In this document: one piece after another, positions 31,953 through 39,979 of the stretch
Layout of the letters: the number at the start of each line of letters is the position of its first letter
How positions within the stretch are numbered: position 1 is the first letter of the stretch
Source of the DNA: a virus
Length of the DNA stretch: 49,613 nucleotides
Reading direction: 5' to 3' (one strand)
Virus record (IMG/VR): IMGVR_UViG_3300010401_000808
Location: 1-49,613 of that record
Made by a program: the position numbers and the translations under genes
Notes under the pieces: generated by a model
Told to the model about the DNA's origin: nothing
Seen by the model: the letters and a program-made list of their open reading frames with translations, nothing else
Database searches by the model: none

Positions 31953-32651
31953 TTATGCGTCCCCGCTCGTGTCGAGCTTCGGCGGCGGCACGTTGTAGGC
32001 TGTTGCGTCGCGCCGGGCCATCGAGGCGGCGTCTTTCAGTTGGTCGGGCCGGTCTTTGCCGAACGCCAGGCACAGGTCTTCAGAGACTGTGAGCGAGAAC
32101 GCGAGTTCGTACCCTTCGGGCCAGTTCAGCTCGAGCGCAATGTCCACCATCGCGACTTTCGTGAATTGGTCCCACCAGAACAGTTGCAGGGAGCACGTTA
32201 AATCCGTCGGATACGGCACCAGCCAGAGCGTGTGATTTCCGAGCGTCTTCTGGTGATACAGAGTCTCAGGCCAGAGCATCGGCAGCGAGGGCATCCCGAA
32301 CGCCGCATACGCATTCACCTCGATGACCTCGAGTTCGTAGGACAGAAGCGAGCTGCCGGTACCGACCAGCCAGTTCGCGCGGTCGATCTTTACCGGCGCC
32401 TTGCCGGCCGCCACGATGAAGTCCGGAGTGTTGACCGCCTCTCCGATCGTGTAGCTCTGCTGCGAGGCGATGACCGGGAACGTCTGCATGCGCTCGAAAC
32501 GTTTGAACCGCTCAGTGGCGTTCCAGTTGGAGCCGCGTCGGTTGAACACGCGCAGGGCTTTGGCGAGGTCTTCGCCTTCAACCTTGCCGGCGAGACCTAC
32601 GGCGAGGATATCCTGTAAGGCATCAGTGATCAGATCTAGGGTTGATGACAT
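31953..32651 (-). CDS. P22 gp4-like head-to-tail adaptor protein
   Basis: 232 aa. STLDLITDALQDILAVG at the N-terminus, LRVFNRRGSNWNATE and ASQQSYTIGEAV, then the LELNWPEGYELAFSLTVSEDLCLAFG C-terminal helix region match the gp4/tail accessory family. gp4 binds the portal after packaging. Start codon overlaps a plus-strand start (CATG). Confidence 0.8.
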   Translation of the reverse strand: MSSTLDLITDALQDILAVGLAGKVEGEDLAKALRVFNRRGSNWNATERFKRFERMQTFPVIASQQSYTIGEAVNTPDFIVAAGKAPVKIDRANWLVGTGSSLLSYELEVIEVNAYAAFGMPSLPMLWPETLYHQKTLGNHTLWLVPYPTDLTCSLQLFWWDQFTKVAMVDIALELNWPEGYELAFSLTVSEDLCLAFGKDRPDQLKDAASMARRDATAYNVPPPKLDTSGDA

Positions 32652-32808
32652 GAGAGAGTTCTGGGTCAGGTTGTGCTGGCTCGCGGTTGCGGGCTTTCTG
32701 CTGGGGACGGTGCTCGCTTATATGTTCGAGCCTCGGGTAATCCATCGAGAGGGGATACCGGCAGCCGGGACTGCTGATGGGCACAGCCCGCGGACTAAAA
32801 GACTCTAG
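32650..32808 (+). CDS. Single-TM small protein, plus-strand inset
   Basis: 52 aa: FWVRLCWLAVAGFLLGTVLAYMF is a signal-anchor, followed by a polar, Pro/His-rich tail. Its ATG shares bases with the divergent gp4-like start. No strong Shine-Dalgarno sequence is visible. An inner-membrane spanin-like role is conceivable but unsupported. Confidence 0.45.
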   Translation: MREFWVRLCWLAVAGFLLGTVLAYMFEPRVIHREGIPAAGTADGHSPRTKRL

Positions 32809-33062
32809 CTGAGACTGAGCGGCGGTTTAAGAATCGCAGGCTGCTGCTGACCGGTAATCTGAACCGTCCACACCTTCCTGCACTCTGTATTGCCGCAGAA
32901 GATGATCACGATAAAAAAGTGTCCCAGCGGCTGCGGGCCACGGCACGAAACCATTGCAGGCTCCGCCAAACACCACGGGCACCGCGGTTGCGCGTGAGCA
33001 GGATCGATCGCTACGGGAGCTTGCGGCGCCGGGTTCGTAGGGTCGTTTACGTCATCAGCCAT
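32805..33062 (-). CDS. Small Cys protein, late region
   Basis: 85 aa. CPWCLAEPAMVSC and CGNTECRKVWTVQI form a zinc-ribbon-like arrangement; the N-terminus is Pro/Ala-rich. Unknown role. It overlaps the convergent plus gene by 4 bases. Confidence 0.6.
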   Translation of the reverse strand: MADDVNDPTNPAPQAPVAIDPAHAQPRCPWCLAEPAMVSCRGPQPLGHFFIVIIFCGNTECRKVWTVQITGQQQPAILKPPLSLS

Positions 33063-33072
33063 GGATAAGAGT

Positions 33073-33429
33073 CTACGCTACCTCTTCATCCGCTTCCGGG
33101 CCGCGGCCGCCGCGGGAGTTCAGCCCTTTGATCTGCTCGTTAATGTCCTGCTGCGCGGTCGTGATCTTTTCGGCGGTGTTCTCGCCGACCACTTCCATCC
33201 AGTTGGGTGAGAACTGGTCTTCCACAGACAGAACCTTCGTTTTCAACTTTCCGGCGGAATCCAGTTCGGGGTTGCCGGCCAGGTTCAGCAGCGGAATTTC
33301 GCGCGGGGTAATCACAAACACGTCACCCGTGTTGCGGTAGATCATGCCGAGCGGGCCGTCGCCGATGTATCCCGGCGTCGTCGCGCGTACTTTAAGGCGT
33401 GCCGTGACGCCGTCCTTTTTCTCTTTCAT
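33073..33429 (-). CDS. Late hypothetical protein (118 aa)
   Basis: Starts at the ATG at 33429 (ATGA overlap with 33426-33650). LKVRATTPGYIGDGPLGMIYRNTGDVFVITPREI is a short beta-domain pattern seen beside portal or capsid genes; a Gly/Glu-rich tail follows. Function unknown. Confidence 0.6.
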   Translation of the reverse strand: MKEKKDGVTARLKVRATTPGYIGDGPLGMIYRNTGDVFVITPREIPLLNLAGNPELDSAGKLKTKVLSVEDQFSPNWMEVVGENTAEKITTAQQDINEQIKGLNSRGGRGPEADEEVA

Positions 33430-33650
33430 GCTTTCTCCATCCAGGGTTCCAACTCTGAAACGTCGTCGATCGTGAACGAATCCTTGAACCCGTACACGAC
33501 GCCCTTGTAGGTGCCCTGCTCGCGGGCGATGACCACAACAGGCTCCTTCGGCCTTTTCCCCGGGTGATGAGGCTTCTCGCCCTCGCCGTGTTTCTCGGCT
33601 TTGGGGTGCTCGGCCTTGGGGTGCTCTTTCTTTTCCTGCTTCTCGTGCAT
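33426..33650 (-). CDS. Late charged hypothetical protein (74 aa)
   Basis: The N-terminal 40 residues are a Lys/His/Glu/Pro-rich repeat (EHPKAEHPKAEKH), followed by a small fold (VVVIAREQGTYKGVVYGFKDSFTI). It is coupled to the next gene by ATGA. Confidence 0.6.
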   Translation of the reverse strand: MHEKQEKKEHPKAEHPKAEKHGEGEKPHHPGKRPKEPVVVIAREQGTYKGVVYGFKDSFTIDDVSELEPWMEKA

Positions 33651-33659
33651 AGGTGCCTC

Positions 33660-35189
33660 CTATTGAAACGCGCCGATGTTGGGCGCGGATCCATTCAGCA
33701 TGACAGCGCCAGAGGAATTCTTGTACAACCACACCGGGTCTTTCGTTTTGCGCGGGATGCCGGCCGCCAGCGTGACGGTGTTCGTGCCGTAGTTGATCGA
33801 GACGATCGCTGCGGTGTTTGTTGCGCTTCCGACCGCGATCACATCCGGAAGCGTGCCAGCCCAGCCAGGTTGAAAGAAATAGGCGTCGGCCAACACCAGG
33901 TTTATACCGTTTAAGGTATCGGCCGCGGCGACATAGGTCAGTGGTCCGCCCGCGGCGATCGCCGGAGATCCCGGCTGCAGCCGAAAATCATTCGCGCTCA
34001 CAAAGAGCGGATCCTTATTCCGGACCCCGTGCGGCTCCGTACCGATCGGCGCCGCCCAACTGACGGGCGCGGATGCCATGAAGGCGAGATTGTAGTCACC
34101 TCCGCTGGTCGGATCGCCCGCCCGCAACGAGTAGACCTTGCGCGTTGTCGACAACACGAGTTGCGAAAAAATGTTGTTCAGCACACTGGAGTGCGTCGCG
34201 CCGGTCAGATAAACCGTCGACGTGCAGCAGGCCGACCGGCCCACCCGGACGACGGTGTTGCCGTAGAACTTGTGATACGAGGACGGTCCCTGGCTGTTCA
34301 GGTCCACGGTGTAGGTGGACTCTCCGACGTCGGAGACGGTGTTGCCGCGCACGATCATATGTTTGGCGCCGCCACAATTGAGCGTCGCGTTGATCAGCGC
34401 GAAGTGCTCATCTGGCCCTGGATTGTTGGCCGCGGTGTTGCCTTCGATCAGAGTCTGATTGGCCGCAACATTCGGGAGGCCTCCGCTGCAGAAGGATTGG
34501 AACCCGTCGATATGCGCGTTGGGCGCATCGATCGCGGGCGAGTCGTGCCAGTTCTCCAGGCGAATGACGTTCTGGTAACCGAACATCCGGGCGAAGTCCT
34601 GCGTGCCGGAAGTGCCGTTTTTTTCGACAAGCGAGTTGTCACACTTCAGCTCGACGCCGACCATACGGTTGCCTGGAAGGCCGATGCGTTCGATCGTGTT
34701 GGACCCCACGTAGAGCCACCCACACGAGACCAGCGAGGACTTGATGGCCGCAGAGTTCGACGTGCTGTCGTGGATATGGTTCCCCACGATGCGCACGCCG
34801 TACGAGCCGGTCACGATGATGTTGGGGACCGTGTCCGGGGCGAATTTCGCGTTGGTGATGTCCCACCCGTAAACGGTGATGTACTTTTTTCCCGTAAGCG
34901 TGAACCGTCGAATCGAAGCCGCCAATCCATTACCGGAATAGACGATCGGGTGTCCTGGGGTTCCGGAGTTGCGGGGCGTGACGTTCTCGTCATACGCACC
35001 CTTCGCGGCATTACAGGAGTCGTCGGCAACCAGCTTCGCGGCGCAATTTCCGACCGTACTCCAGGGTTTCGCCGGATCCGTCCCGGCGTTGAGGTTGCTC
35101 GCGGCCGGGTTAGTGTTGTCGACATAGTAAGGCGTCCCGTTCGGTTGAACCGTGAACGCCGCCATCAGCAAAAACAGAAACAGTTTCAT
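33660..35189 (-). CDS. Right-handed beta-helix protein with signal peptide, candidate depolymerase spike
   Basis: 509 aa. Residues 1-18 are a hydrophobic signal-like start (MKLFLFLLMAAFTVQ). YYVDNTNPAASNLNAGTDPAKPWSTVGNCA is the usual entry to secreted beta-helix proteins. PbH1-like coils follow (GVRIVGNHIHDSTSNSA, VGSNTIERI, MIVRGNTVSDV, KFYGNTVVRV). C-terminal capping domain. In phages this fold often degrades surface polysaccharide; catalytic residues cannot be assigned by eye. Confidence 0.75.
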   Translation of the reverse strand: MKLFLFLLMAAFTVQPNGTPYYVDNTNPAASNLNAGTDPAKPWSTVGNCAAKLVADDSCNAAKGAYDENVTPRNSGTPGHPIVYSGNGLAASIRRFTLTGKKYITVYGWDITNAKFAPDTVPNIIVTGSYGVRIVGNHIHDSTSNSAAIKSSLVSCGWLYVGSNTIERIGLPGNRMVGVELKCDNSLVEKNGTSGTQDFARMFGYQNVIRLENWHDSPAIDAPNAHIDGFQSFCSGGLPNVAANQTLIEGNTAANNPGPDEHFALINATLNCGGAKHMIVRGNTVSDVGESTYTVDLNSQGPSSYHKFYGNTVVRVGRSACCTSTVYLTGATHSSVLNNIFSQLVLSTTRKVYSLRAGDPTSGGDYNLAFMASAPVSWAAPIGTEPHGVRNKDPLFVSANDFRLQPGSPAIAAGGPLTYVAAADTLNGINLVLADAYFFQPGWAGTLPDVIAVGSATNTAAIVSINYGTNTVTLAAGIPRKTKDPVWLYKNSSGAVMLNGSAPNIGAFQ

Positions 35190-35198
35190 CGGGACTCC

Positions 35199-35969
35199 TT
35201 AGTAGATGTAGCCCACCAGGCCCGTCGCGGTCGTGAAGGTTGTCGGCGGCACGATGAACGCGGCGGCGGTACCGAACACAGAAGCCACCTGCCCACAGAC
35301 CACGTTGACGTTTGTCGAGGTAACGATGAACCGCATCGTGTCGGTGGCGCCATCGATCTGGACCGCGAGGAAGTAATTCCCCGAAGGCAGCCAGAGTGTC
35401 GACGTGAAGGCAATTTCCTTGAAGGTGGACGCACTGGCCGTGATCGTTCCTGCCAGTGCCGTATTGCAGACGAGCTTGCCTGTCGCGTCGTAGATCAGAT
35501 AGATCAGCTTGTTGGTGCCGACCGTGGTTCCCTGGCAGATCGCTGCGCCCGTCGCAAAGAACGGACTTCTGGCAACGAACCCGGAGCAGCTCATCAGGAC
35601 GTTTGTCGCAGCCACTCCGTTGGTGTTGATCGCCGTGTAAGCAACCTGGCCGATCGGAGCGGTTTCCAGTTTGAGCGGGCCGATCGCAATCGTTACGTTC
35701 GAAACGGTATAGGTGACCGTGCCGGACGTGTACGCGATGCAATTCAGACGGATGACGCGGTCGAAGGGCTTCGGGTCGTAGTCCTGCGCGTTGTTGGCGG
35801 TGAGGGTGTCGATAACTGCGAACGCGGCGCCGCCGTTGTTCGATTCCTCCACCCGGACTGTGCCGACCCATGTGCCGGTGACGGAAAGACGGAAGGCTTC
35901 CCCACCCTTAACGAAGAGTGAGGTGCTGCGCGAGTCGGCGACGGTGAAAGTGGAAGAAACTGAGGCCAT
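35199..35969 (-). CDS. Late beta-rich structural protein
   Basis: 256 aa; AGGAG upstream of the ATG. FTVADSRSTSLFVKGGEAFRLSVTGTWVGTVRVEESNNGG is a beta-sandwich found in phage surface or decoration proteins. The C-terminal domain (IYLIYDATGKLVCNTALAGTITAS, SGNYFLAVQIDGATDTMRF) is carbohydrate-binding-like in style. Likely virion surface protein. Confidence 0.6.
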   Translation of the reverse strand: MASVSSTFTVADSRSTSLFVKGGEAFRLSVTGTWVGTVRVEESNNGGAAFAVIDTLTANNAQDYDPKPFDRVIRLNCIAYTSGTVTYTVSNVTIAIGPLKLETAPIGQVAYTAINTNGVAATNVLMSCSGFVARSPFFATGAAICQGTTVGTNKLIYLIYDATGKLVCNTALAGTITASASTFKEIAFTSTLWLPSGNYFLAVQIDGATDTMRFIVTSTNVNVVCGQVASVFGTAAAFIVPPTTFTTATGLVGYIY

Positions 35970-36023
35970 GATGGATTCTCCTGGAGAAACGAAATAGTGC
36001 GGATTTAGGGAATGAAACGGGCA

Positions 36024-36057
36024 GAAAAATACCCCGGCTGATGCCAGTCAACCGGGG
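36024..36057 (-). terminator. Intrinsic terminator after the capsid gene cluster
   Basis: On the minus strand CCCCGG...CCGGGG forms a stem (36057-36032) with TGA/TCA pairing inside, followed by TATTTTTCTG. It lies in the 126-base gap between the 36096 gene and the 35199 gene. It would reduce read-through from head genes into fibre genes. Confidence 0.75.
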
Positions 36058-36095
36058 CTGAAAGGTGCGCTAAGGTCTACTAGATAGGGACCAGT

Positions 36096-36638
36096 TTACA
36101 CCGGCACCTCTTCCCACGTAAGGGAAGCGACGACCGACATTGCCGTGGTCATGGCCTGCAGTGAAATCACGCAGCCGGGTGCCAGCATGATGATCCCGTC
36201 GATGTCGTCGCGGATATACATCGTGTTGAGGGCAGCCGCGCCGATAACACCGCCGCCGATCGCACGCAAGGCTGCAGGCGTCGGTACGGTCGCTGCGGAG
36301 TCGGCCAGTCCGGCTCCAATACCCGATGTCCCGATCAGCGCATTTTTAACGGTGAGCGGGGTCGTGTGTGTGGTGTTCGCATTCGCTGTCGTGAGCAATG
36401 TCCCCGTGAGGATCATGTTGCTCTGTGCGCCTGGCGCGGAAGCCACGGCAATGCACAACTGCAAAAGCACCAGGTTGACGCCGCTGGTGACGGGGTTGGA
36501 AAGAATCAGCCCGGTGGCGGTCGCCGAGTTGACGGATAACGCCTGGATCGCGGAGTTGCAGGCAAAGAACGTCCGGCCTCGCCGGAGCGCATCGCCATAT
36601 TTAGACTGCACGCCCGCGTTCAGAAATGGGGTAGGCAT
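36096..36638 (-). CDS. Putative capsid decoration/head protein
   Basis: 180 aa from the ATG at 36638 with AGGAG six to seven bases upstream. TPFLNAGVQSKYGDALRRGRTFFACNSAIQALSVNSATATGLILSN is a beta-rich, small-residue-rich protein typical of those encoded next to BPP-1-type capsid genes. Role inferred from place. Confidence 0.6.
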   Translation of the reverse strand: MPTPFLNAGVQSKYGDALRRGRTFFACNSAIQALSVNSATATGLILSNPVTSGVNLVLLQLCIAVASAPGAQSNMILTGTLLTTANANTTHTTPLTVKNALIGTSGIGAGLADSAATVPTPAALRAIGGGVIGAAALNTMYIRDDIDGIIMLAPGCVISLQAMTTAMSVVASLTWEEVPV

Positions 36639-36671
36639 AGGAATCTCCTGAGTGAAAAAGTGGGAGAGTAC

Positions 36672-36701
36672 CCGGGTGCACATGCATGCACATGCACCCG
36701 G
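36672..36701. promoter_or_regulatory. 30-bp near-perfect palindrome upstream of the decoration gene
   Basis: CCGGGTGCACATGCA pairs with TGCACATGCACCCGG at 13 of 15 positions. It shares TGCATGCACATG with the regulator promoter at 8674-8709. It could be an operator, a processing hairpin or a terminator; on the minus strand a T-run follows about 15 bases later. Confidence 0.5.
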
Positions 36702-36720
36702 AAACTCAAGAACGGGGCGG

Positions 36721-37188
36721 TTAGCCAGTGATGGTGTAGGCCTTGGCGTACGTCTGCGGTTTGGCAGCCGTGAACTTCCAGGGACCGAGCCAGGCGGTGA
36801 ACGTAATCGTCGGGGTCGTGCCGCCGCCGATGAAGTTCAGACCGAGATACCGCTGCAGGGGATATCCCGCCGGCAGCGGCATCACGAGAATGAATCCCGC
36901 AATGAGCAGCGTCGAGATCATCACTCCCGAGGCGATATAAGCCTGACGGGTGAGAACCGTTGTCGTGGTCAGCGCCGCGGCCGCGCTCTGGATGACTTCG
37001 AACGCGTACGTTTCATCACCCGTAGTGAAGTCGGCGGCCACGTCGATCTGGACCGTGACGGCCAGAGGTTCCCCGTCGCCCACCTGGCGGAGTGTGGTGG
37101 GGTTCCCGAGGTCGATTGTGTTGGTGGACAAGCCGGTAGCCGTGAAGGCCTGCGCGTCCGAGAGGAGAAGCAATTGATCAAGGATCAT
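36721..37188 (-). CDS. Bbp16-family capsid cement protein
   Basis: 155 aa. MILDQLLLLSDAQAFTATGLSTNTIDLGNPTTLRQVGDGEPLAVTVQIDV is a clear Bbp16-type start, and the rest (VVQSAAAAL-like, GYPLQRYLGLNF) fits. In Bordetella phage BPP-1 this protein staples the major capsid protein shell. It lies directly after the major capsid gene, as in BPP-1. Confidence 0.85.
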   Translation of the reverse strand: MILDQLLLLSDAQAFTATGLSTNTIDLGNPTTLRQVGDGEPLAVTVQIDVAADFTTGDETYAFEVIQSAAAALTTTTVLTRQAYIASGVMISTLLIAGFILVMPLPAGYPLQRYLGLNFIGGGTTPTITFTAWLGPWKFTAAKPQTYAKAYTITG

Positions 37189-37218
37189 GGTGTAGTCGCT
37201 GTCGTTAAGCCGGGAGGC

Positions 37219-38217
37219 CTAGCTGACCAGCGCCTCCGTTTCGAGCATGGCGTCGACGATCTTCACGGGGATTCCGCGGAAGAACATCCGAGTGCGGCCG
37301 TCGACGTTGTCAAAGGTGAGTCCGCCGCCCGCGGTTACTGCCGCCAGACGTTGGATATCGAGCATCTGAGCGCAGGTCCTGTTCATGTAGAACACCTGCT
37401 TGCCTCTCCGGCCGCGTACGCGCCAGATGGCTTTGATCATCAGCTTGGTGAGATTCGCAGCGGAAGTTTCAGAGGTGAGGTTGCTCGAATCGATGTTGCA
37501 AACGCGTGCGCAGCCTCTCCAGTCGAGAAGCGCCAAACCCAGGTCCCACTTCCATTTGTCGACGTACATGTCGAGCATGGCGCCCGTCACGCCGTTGGCG
37601 TTCTGGATCAGAACCTTGCCTTTGTCGGTGTGCTTGAGCCCGACATTGGAGTTCGCCGGGAAGATCCCCGAGCAAACCGTGTCGCCCCAGGTCACCAGGA
37701 GCACCGAGCAGTTGTCGGAGCCGAGCCCGCCGGCGTTGATGACGTTGGATGCGTTGCCGGCGGTCAGTGAGGAATACCGCGGCATGAAACCAGTGAATTC
37801 TTCCGGAGCCGTACCCGCGTTTCCGTAGATCAGCGTGGTGGCTTGCCGCTGGTTCATCGCTTCGACGTGCGCCAGGGCTTCGGTCAGCCGGAACTTTTTG
37901 GGGTTCTTGTTCTTGTCGACGATGTCGCAATCGACTTGCGAATACGCCTCGAGCATCGACGTGCCTTCCACAACTTGCGCGGTGGTCGACTTCGACGGGA
38001 GAACGCCCTGGTTCAAAAGTCTGTAGTACACGGAGGGCAAGCCCGTGCGCTGGGTGATCTCATGCGTTGTGAGGTTGTTGCACTCCATCAACGTCATGTC
38101 TTCGAGGATTTCGTTGGTCTGGGTGAGCAGTTCGACGATATCCGCGGTGGAGCCGTCAGGATCCAGGCGTTTCGCCCAATCCAGAGCGGTCAAGTAAAGC
38201 GTGCTGTTGGTGGCCAT
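37219..38217 (-). CDS. Major capsid protein, BPP-1 (Bbp17)-like
   Basis: 332 aa. TLYLTALDWAKRLDPDGSTADIVELLTQTNEILEDMTLMECNNLTTHEITQRTGLPSVYYRLLNQGV is the recognisable N-terminal region of the BPP-1-type HK97-fold capsid protein; EEFTGFMPRYSSL and the C-terminal GGLTFDNVDGRTRMFFRGIPVKIVD also fit. AAAGGA lies upstream of the ATG. Confidence 0.9.
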   Translation of the reverse strand: MATNSTLYLTALDWAKRLDPDGSTADIVELLTQTNEILEDMTLMECNNLTTHEITQRTGLPSVYYRLLNQGVLPSKSTTAQVVEGTSMLEAYSQVDCDIVDKNKNPKKFRLTEALAHVEAMNQRQATTLIYGNAGTAPEEFTGFMPRYSSLTAGNASNVINAGGLGSDNCSVLLVTWGDTVCSGIFPANSNVGLKHTDKGKVLIQNANGVTGAMLDMYVDKWKWDLGLALLDWRGCARVCNIDSSNLTSETSAANLTKLMIKAIWRVRGRRGKQVFYMNRTCAQMLDIQRLAAVTAGGGLTFDNVDGRTRMFFRGIPVKIVDAMLETEALVS

Positions 38218-38232
38218 GGGGCCACGTCCTTT

Positions 38233-39108
38233 CTAATCGGGGTAGAGCCGGTCCTCCATTGAGGTCGCTTTTGCGGGTCTGCTGGCGGGACCAGAGACTG
38301 CTGCGAGAGGACGAGGGGCTTGGGTGATGGCGGGTTGAACCTTTTCCTTTTCTTGGAGCGTGTGCTCGAGTACGCCGATCTCTTTGAGGATCTCCTCGGG
38401 CTCGAGTGCGGCAATCCGCGTCAGTTCGACTCCGGCCGCGCCCAGCTGCTGCGCCAGGTCCGGACCGAACTTCGAATTAAAAACAGCTGAGGCCAACGGA
38501 CGGTTGGTCTGCGCGACTTTCAGGAAAGATTCGAAGTGTGCGTCGTAATCGCCGTGCTTTACCTTGACGATACTTTCGCGGGACTCCCAGTCTTCCTTCC
38601 GTTTCGCAGATTTCTCCTCCGCGGCCTTGACTGTCTTTGCTTCGTCCGATTGGCGTTGCTCTGCGGCCTGCTCTTCCCTCCACACGAGCCGGTTGAATTT
38701 GTCCCGTGCTCGCAGGTAGTCGTCGTGCGTGTCGAAGTCTTCGCTTTTCGGTTCTCGCGGATCGATAACGGCAGGTTCAGGTTCGGGAGCCGCTGCAGGT
38801 AACGGGGCTGCTTTGCGTTCGGCGAGTTGCTCTCGTAAGAATTTCGCTTCAGCTTCCGCGCGGTAACGTGCCGTGCGCATTTCAGCCCAACTGTTTTTTG
38901 GGCTCTTCGGCGCTTTCGGGTCTAAAGGTTCTTCTTCAATGTCTGCGGGCTCCGTCGCCGCCTCGGTTTGGACCATGCCTGCTTTCGCAGAGGCCGCGGA
39001 GCTGGGGACTGTAGGTGACGGCTCTACTTTTACGTCAGCGGGGAAAAGTCTGTCTTCAATGCTGGTTGTCGGTGACGGGTCGACGATTGCGTCAGTGGGT
39101 GTAGGCAT
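38233..39108 (-). CDS. Scaffold-like protein
   Basis: 291 aa from the ATG at 39108; the frame extends to 39153, but that part runs into the tRNA gene. Highly charged, Ala/Glu/Pro-rich, with a long coiled-coil region (about 100-170: EMRTARYRAEAEAKFLREQLAERK, RLVWREEQAAEQRQSDEAKTVKAAEEKSAKRKEDW). Placed just before the capsid gene, as phage scaffolds are. Confidence 0.75.
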   Translation of the reverse strand: MPTPTDAIVDPSPTTSIEDRLFPADVKVEPSPTVPSSAASAKAGMVQTEAATEPADIEEEPLDPKAPKSPKNSWAEMRTARYRAEAEAKFLREQLAERKAAPLPAAAPEPEPAVIDPREPKSEDFDTHDDYLRARDKFNRLVWREEQAAEQRQSDEAKTVKAAEEKSAKRKEDWESRESIVKVKHGDYDAHFESFLKVAQTNRPLASAVFNSKFGPDLAQQLGAAGVELTRIAALEPEEILKEIGVLEHTLQEKEKVQPAITQAPRPLAAVSGPASRPAKATSMEDRLYPD

Positions 39109-39145
39109 AAACGGGTGAAATTCTCCGGAGTGGGATTTACAGAGG

Positions 39146-39218
39146 CGACCCAAGCAGGCTTCGAACCTACGACCTCCGGTTTTGGAGACGGGCGCTCTGC
39201 CAGTTGAGCTATTGAGCC
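39146..39218 (-). tRNA. tRNA-Trp (anticodon CCA)
   Basis: 73 bases fold into a full cloverleaf: acceptor GGCTCAA/TTGGGTC, D-arm GCTC...GAGC, anticodon loop CTCCAAA with anticodon CCA, T-arm GTAGG-TTCGAAG-CCTGC, discriminator G. The anticodon stem has one C-C mismatch. CCA is not encoded. It sits between the scaffold-like gene and a zinc-ribbon gene inside the late operon, so it is phage-borne. Confidence 0.85.
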
Positions 39219-39339
39219 GAGGTGTGAATTGCCCTGCGTCTCACTCCGGTTAAAACCGATGGGTTGGGGTGTATTAGCCAACAGACGGCGCCGGAGTGAC
39301 GGTGTGCGCAGGGCAAACTGAGGTGTGATCTATAAGCTA

Positions 39340-39594
39340 CTACTCGTTCCACTCGATCTTGGCGACCGATCCACACTCGCCACACTCCAGAACCTGAAAT
39401 CCTTCATCGGATTCGATCGACTGGAATTTATTCGACAGGCAGTAGGTGCAAAAGATCATGTGGGGGTTCTCTTCCGTACCCTTAGGCAACGGCTGCCGCC
39501 TTTCGAGTTGCGCCTTCAGGCGATTGCGCTCGGCGACAATATCCGCCCACTCGTGCCGTTTGAGGTGAATCTCTTCGTTGTCGACGACGCTCAT
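39340..39594 (-). CDS. Zinc-ribbon protein, late region
   Basis: 84 aa. An N-terminal helix (IHLKRHEWADIVAERNRLKAQLERR) is followed by CTYCLSNKFQSIESDEGFQVLECGECGSVAKIEW, a CxxC...CxxC ribbon. Unknown function. It lies upstream of the tRNA-Trp gene. Confidence 0.65.
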   Translation of the reverse strand: MSVVDNEEIHLKRHEWADIVAERNRLKAQLERRQPLPKGTEENPHMIFCTYCLSNKFQSIESDEGFQVLECGECGSVAKIEWNE

Positions 39595-39682
39595 TTAGTC
39601 TCCGTTGGTTGCGCGGCCGTGATCTATAAACTACAAGCGCTCGGGACCAGTTTGTGGGCGCCAATTGTGCGATAATTGAAAC

Positions 39683-39716
39683 GGCCCCGAAGAATGTTTC
39701 AGCATTCCTCGAGGCC
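39683..39716 (+). promoter_or_regulatory. Hairpin in the leader of the 39752 gene
   Basis: GGCCCCGAAGAATG and CATTCCTCGAGGCC pair with two mismatches around loop TTTCAG. It lies 35 bases before the start of the plus-strand gene. It could be a leader structure or a weak terminator for the minus strand. Confidence 0.4.
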
Positions 39717-39751
39717 TCGCCACTCCGTAATGCTGGAAGGAGCATCACGTC

Positions 39752-39979
39752 ATGACTAGAAAGATTCTAAAGCTCGCACCTACACCGCGCACAGAGGCGC
39801 TTCTCGATCAGATCACGCAGGACGATGACGCGATCGACTGGCAGGCGACGCCAACGGACACGCAACTGCTCCGGGTTGTCGAGTTCTGCCGTGGGTTGGA
39901 GCGCGAACTCACTGATCTGCAGAAGCAGGCTCGCCCTGGGACAAATACGCGGCCCCGGCAAGACCGAACATCGGGATAG
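39752..39979 (+). CDS. Small protein, plus-strand inset
   Basis: 75 aa with GGAG about ten bases before the ATG. LAPTPRTEALLDQITQDDDAIDWQATPTDTQLLRVVEFCRGLERELTDLQKQ is helical. Its layout recalls the 10378 early protein (PTDAELAKHVE against PTDTQLLRVVE), so the two may be distant relatives. It overlaps the convergent 39909 gene by 71 bases. Confidence 0.5.
   Translation: MTRKILKLAPTPRTEALLDQITQDDDAIDWQATPTDTQLLRVVEFCRGLERELTDLQKQARPGTNTRPRQDRTSG

Noticed and set aside
34029-35921. 630-codon plus-strand frame over the beta-helix and 35199 genes
   Set aside because: Arg/Gly/Asp-rich composition typical of antisense frames in GC-rich DNA; the opposite strand encodes recognisable proteins.
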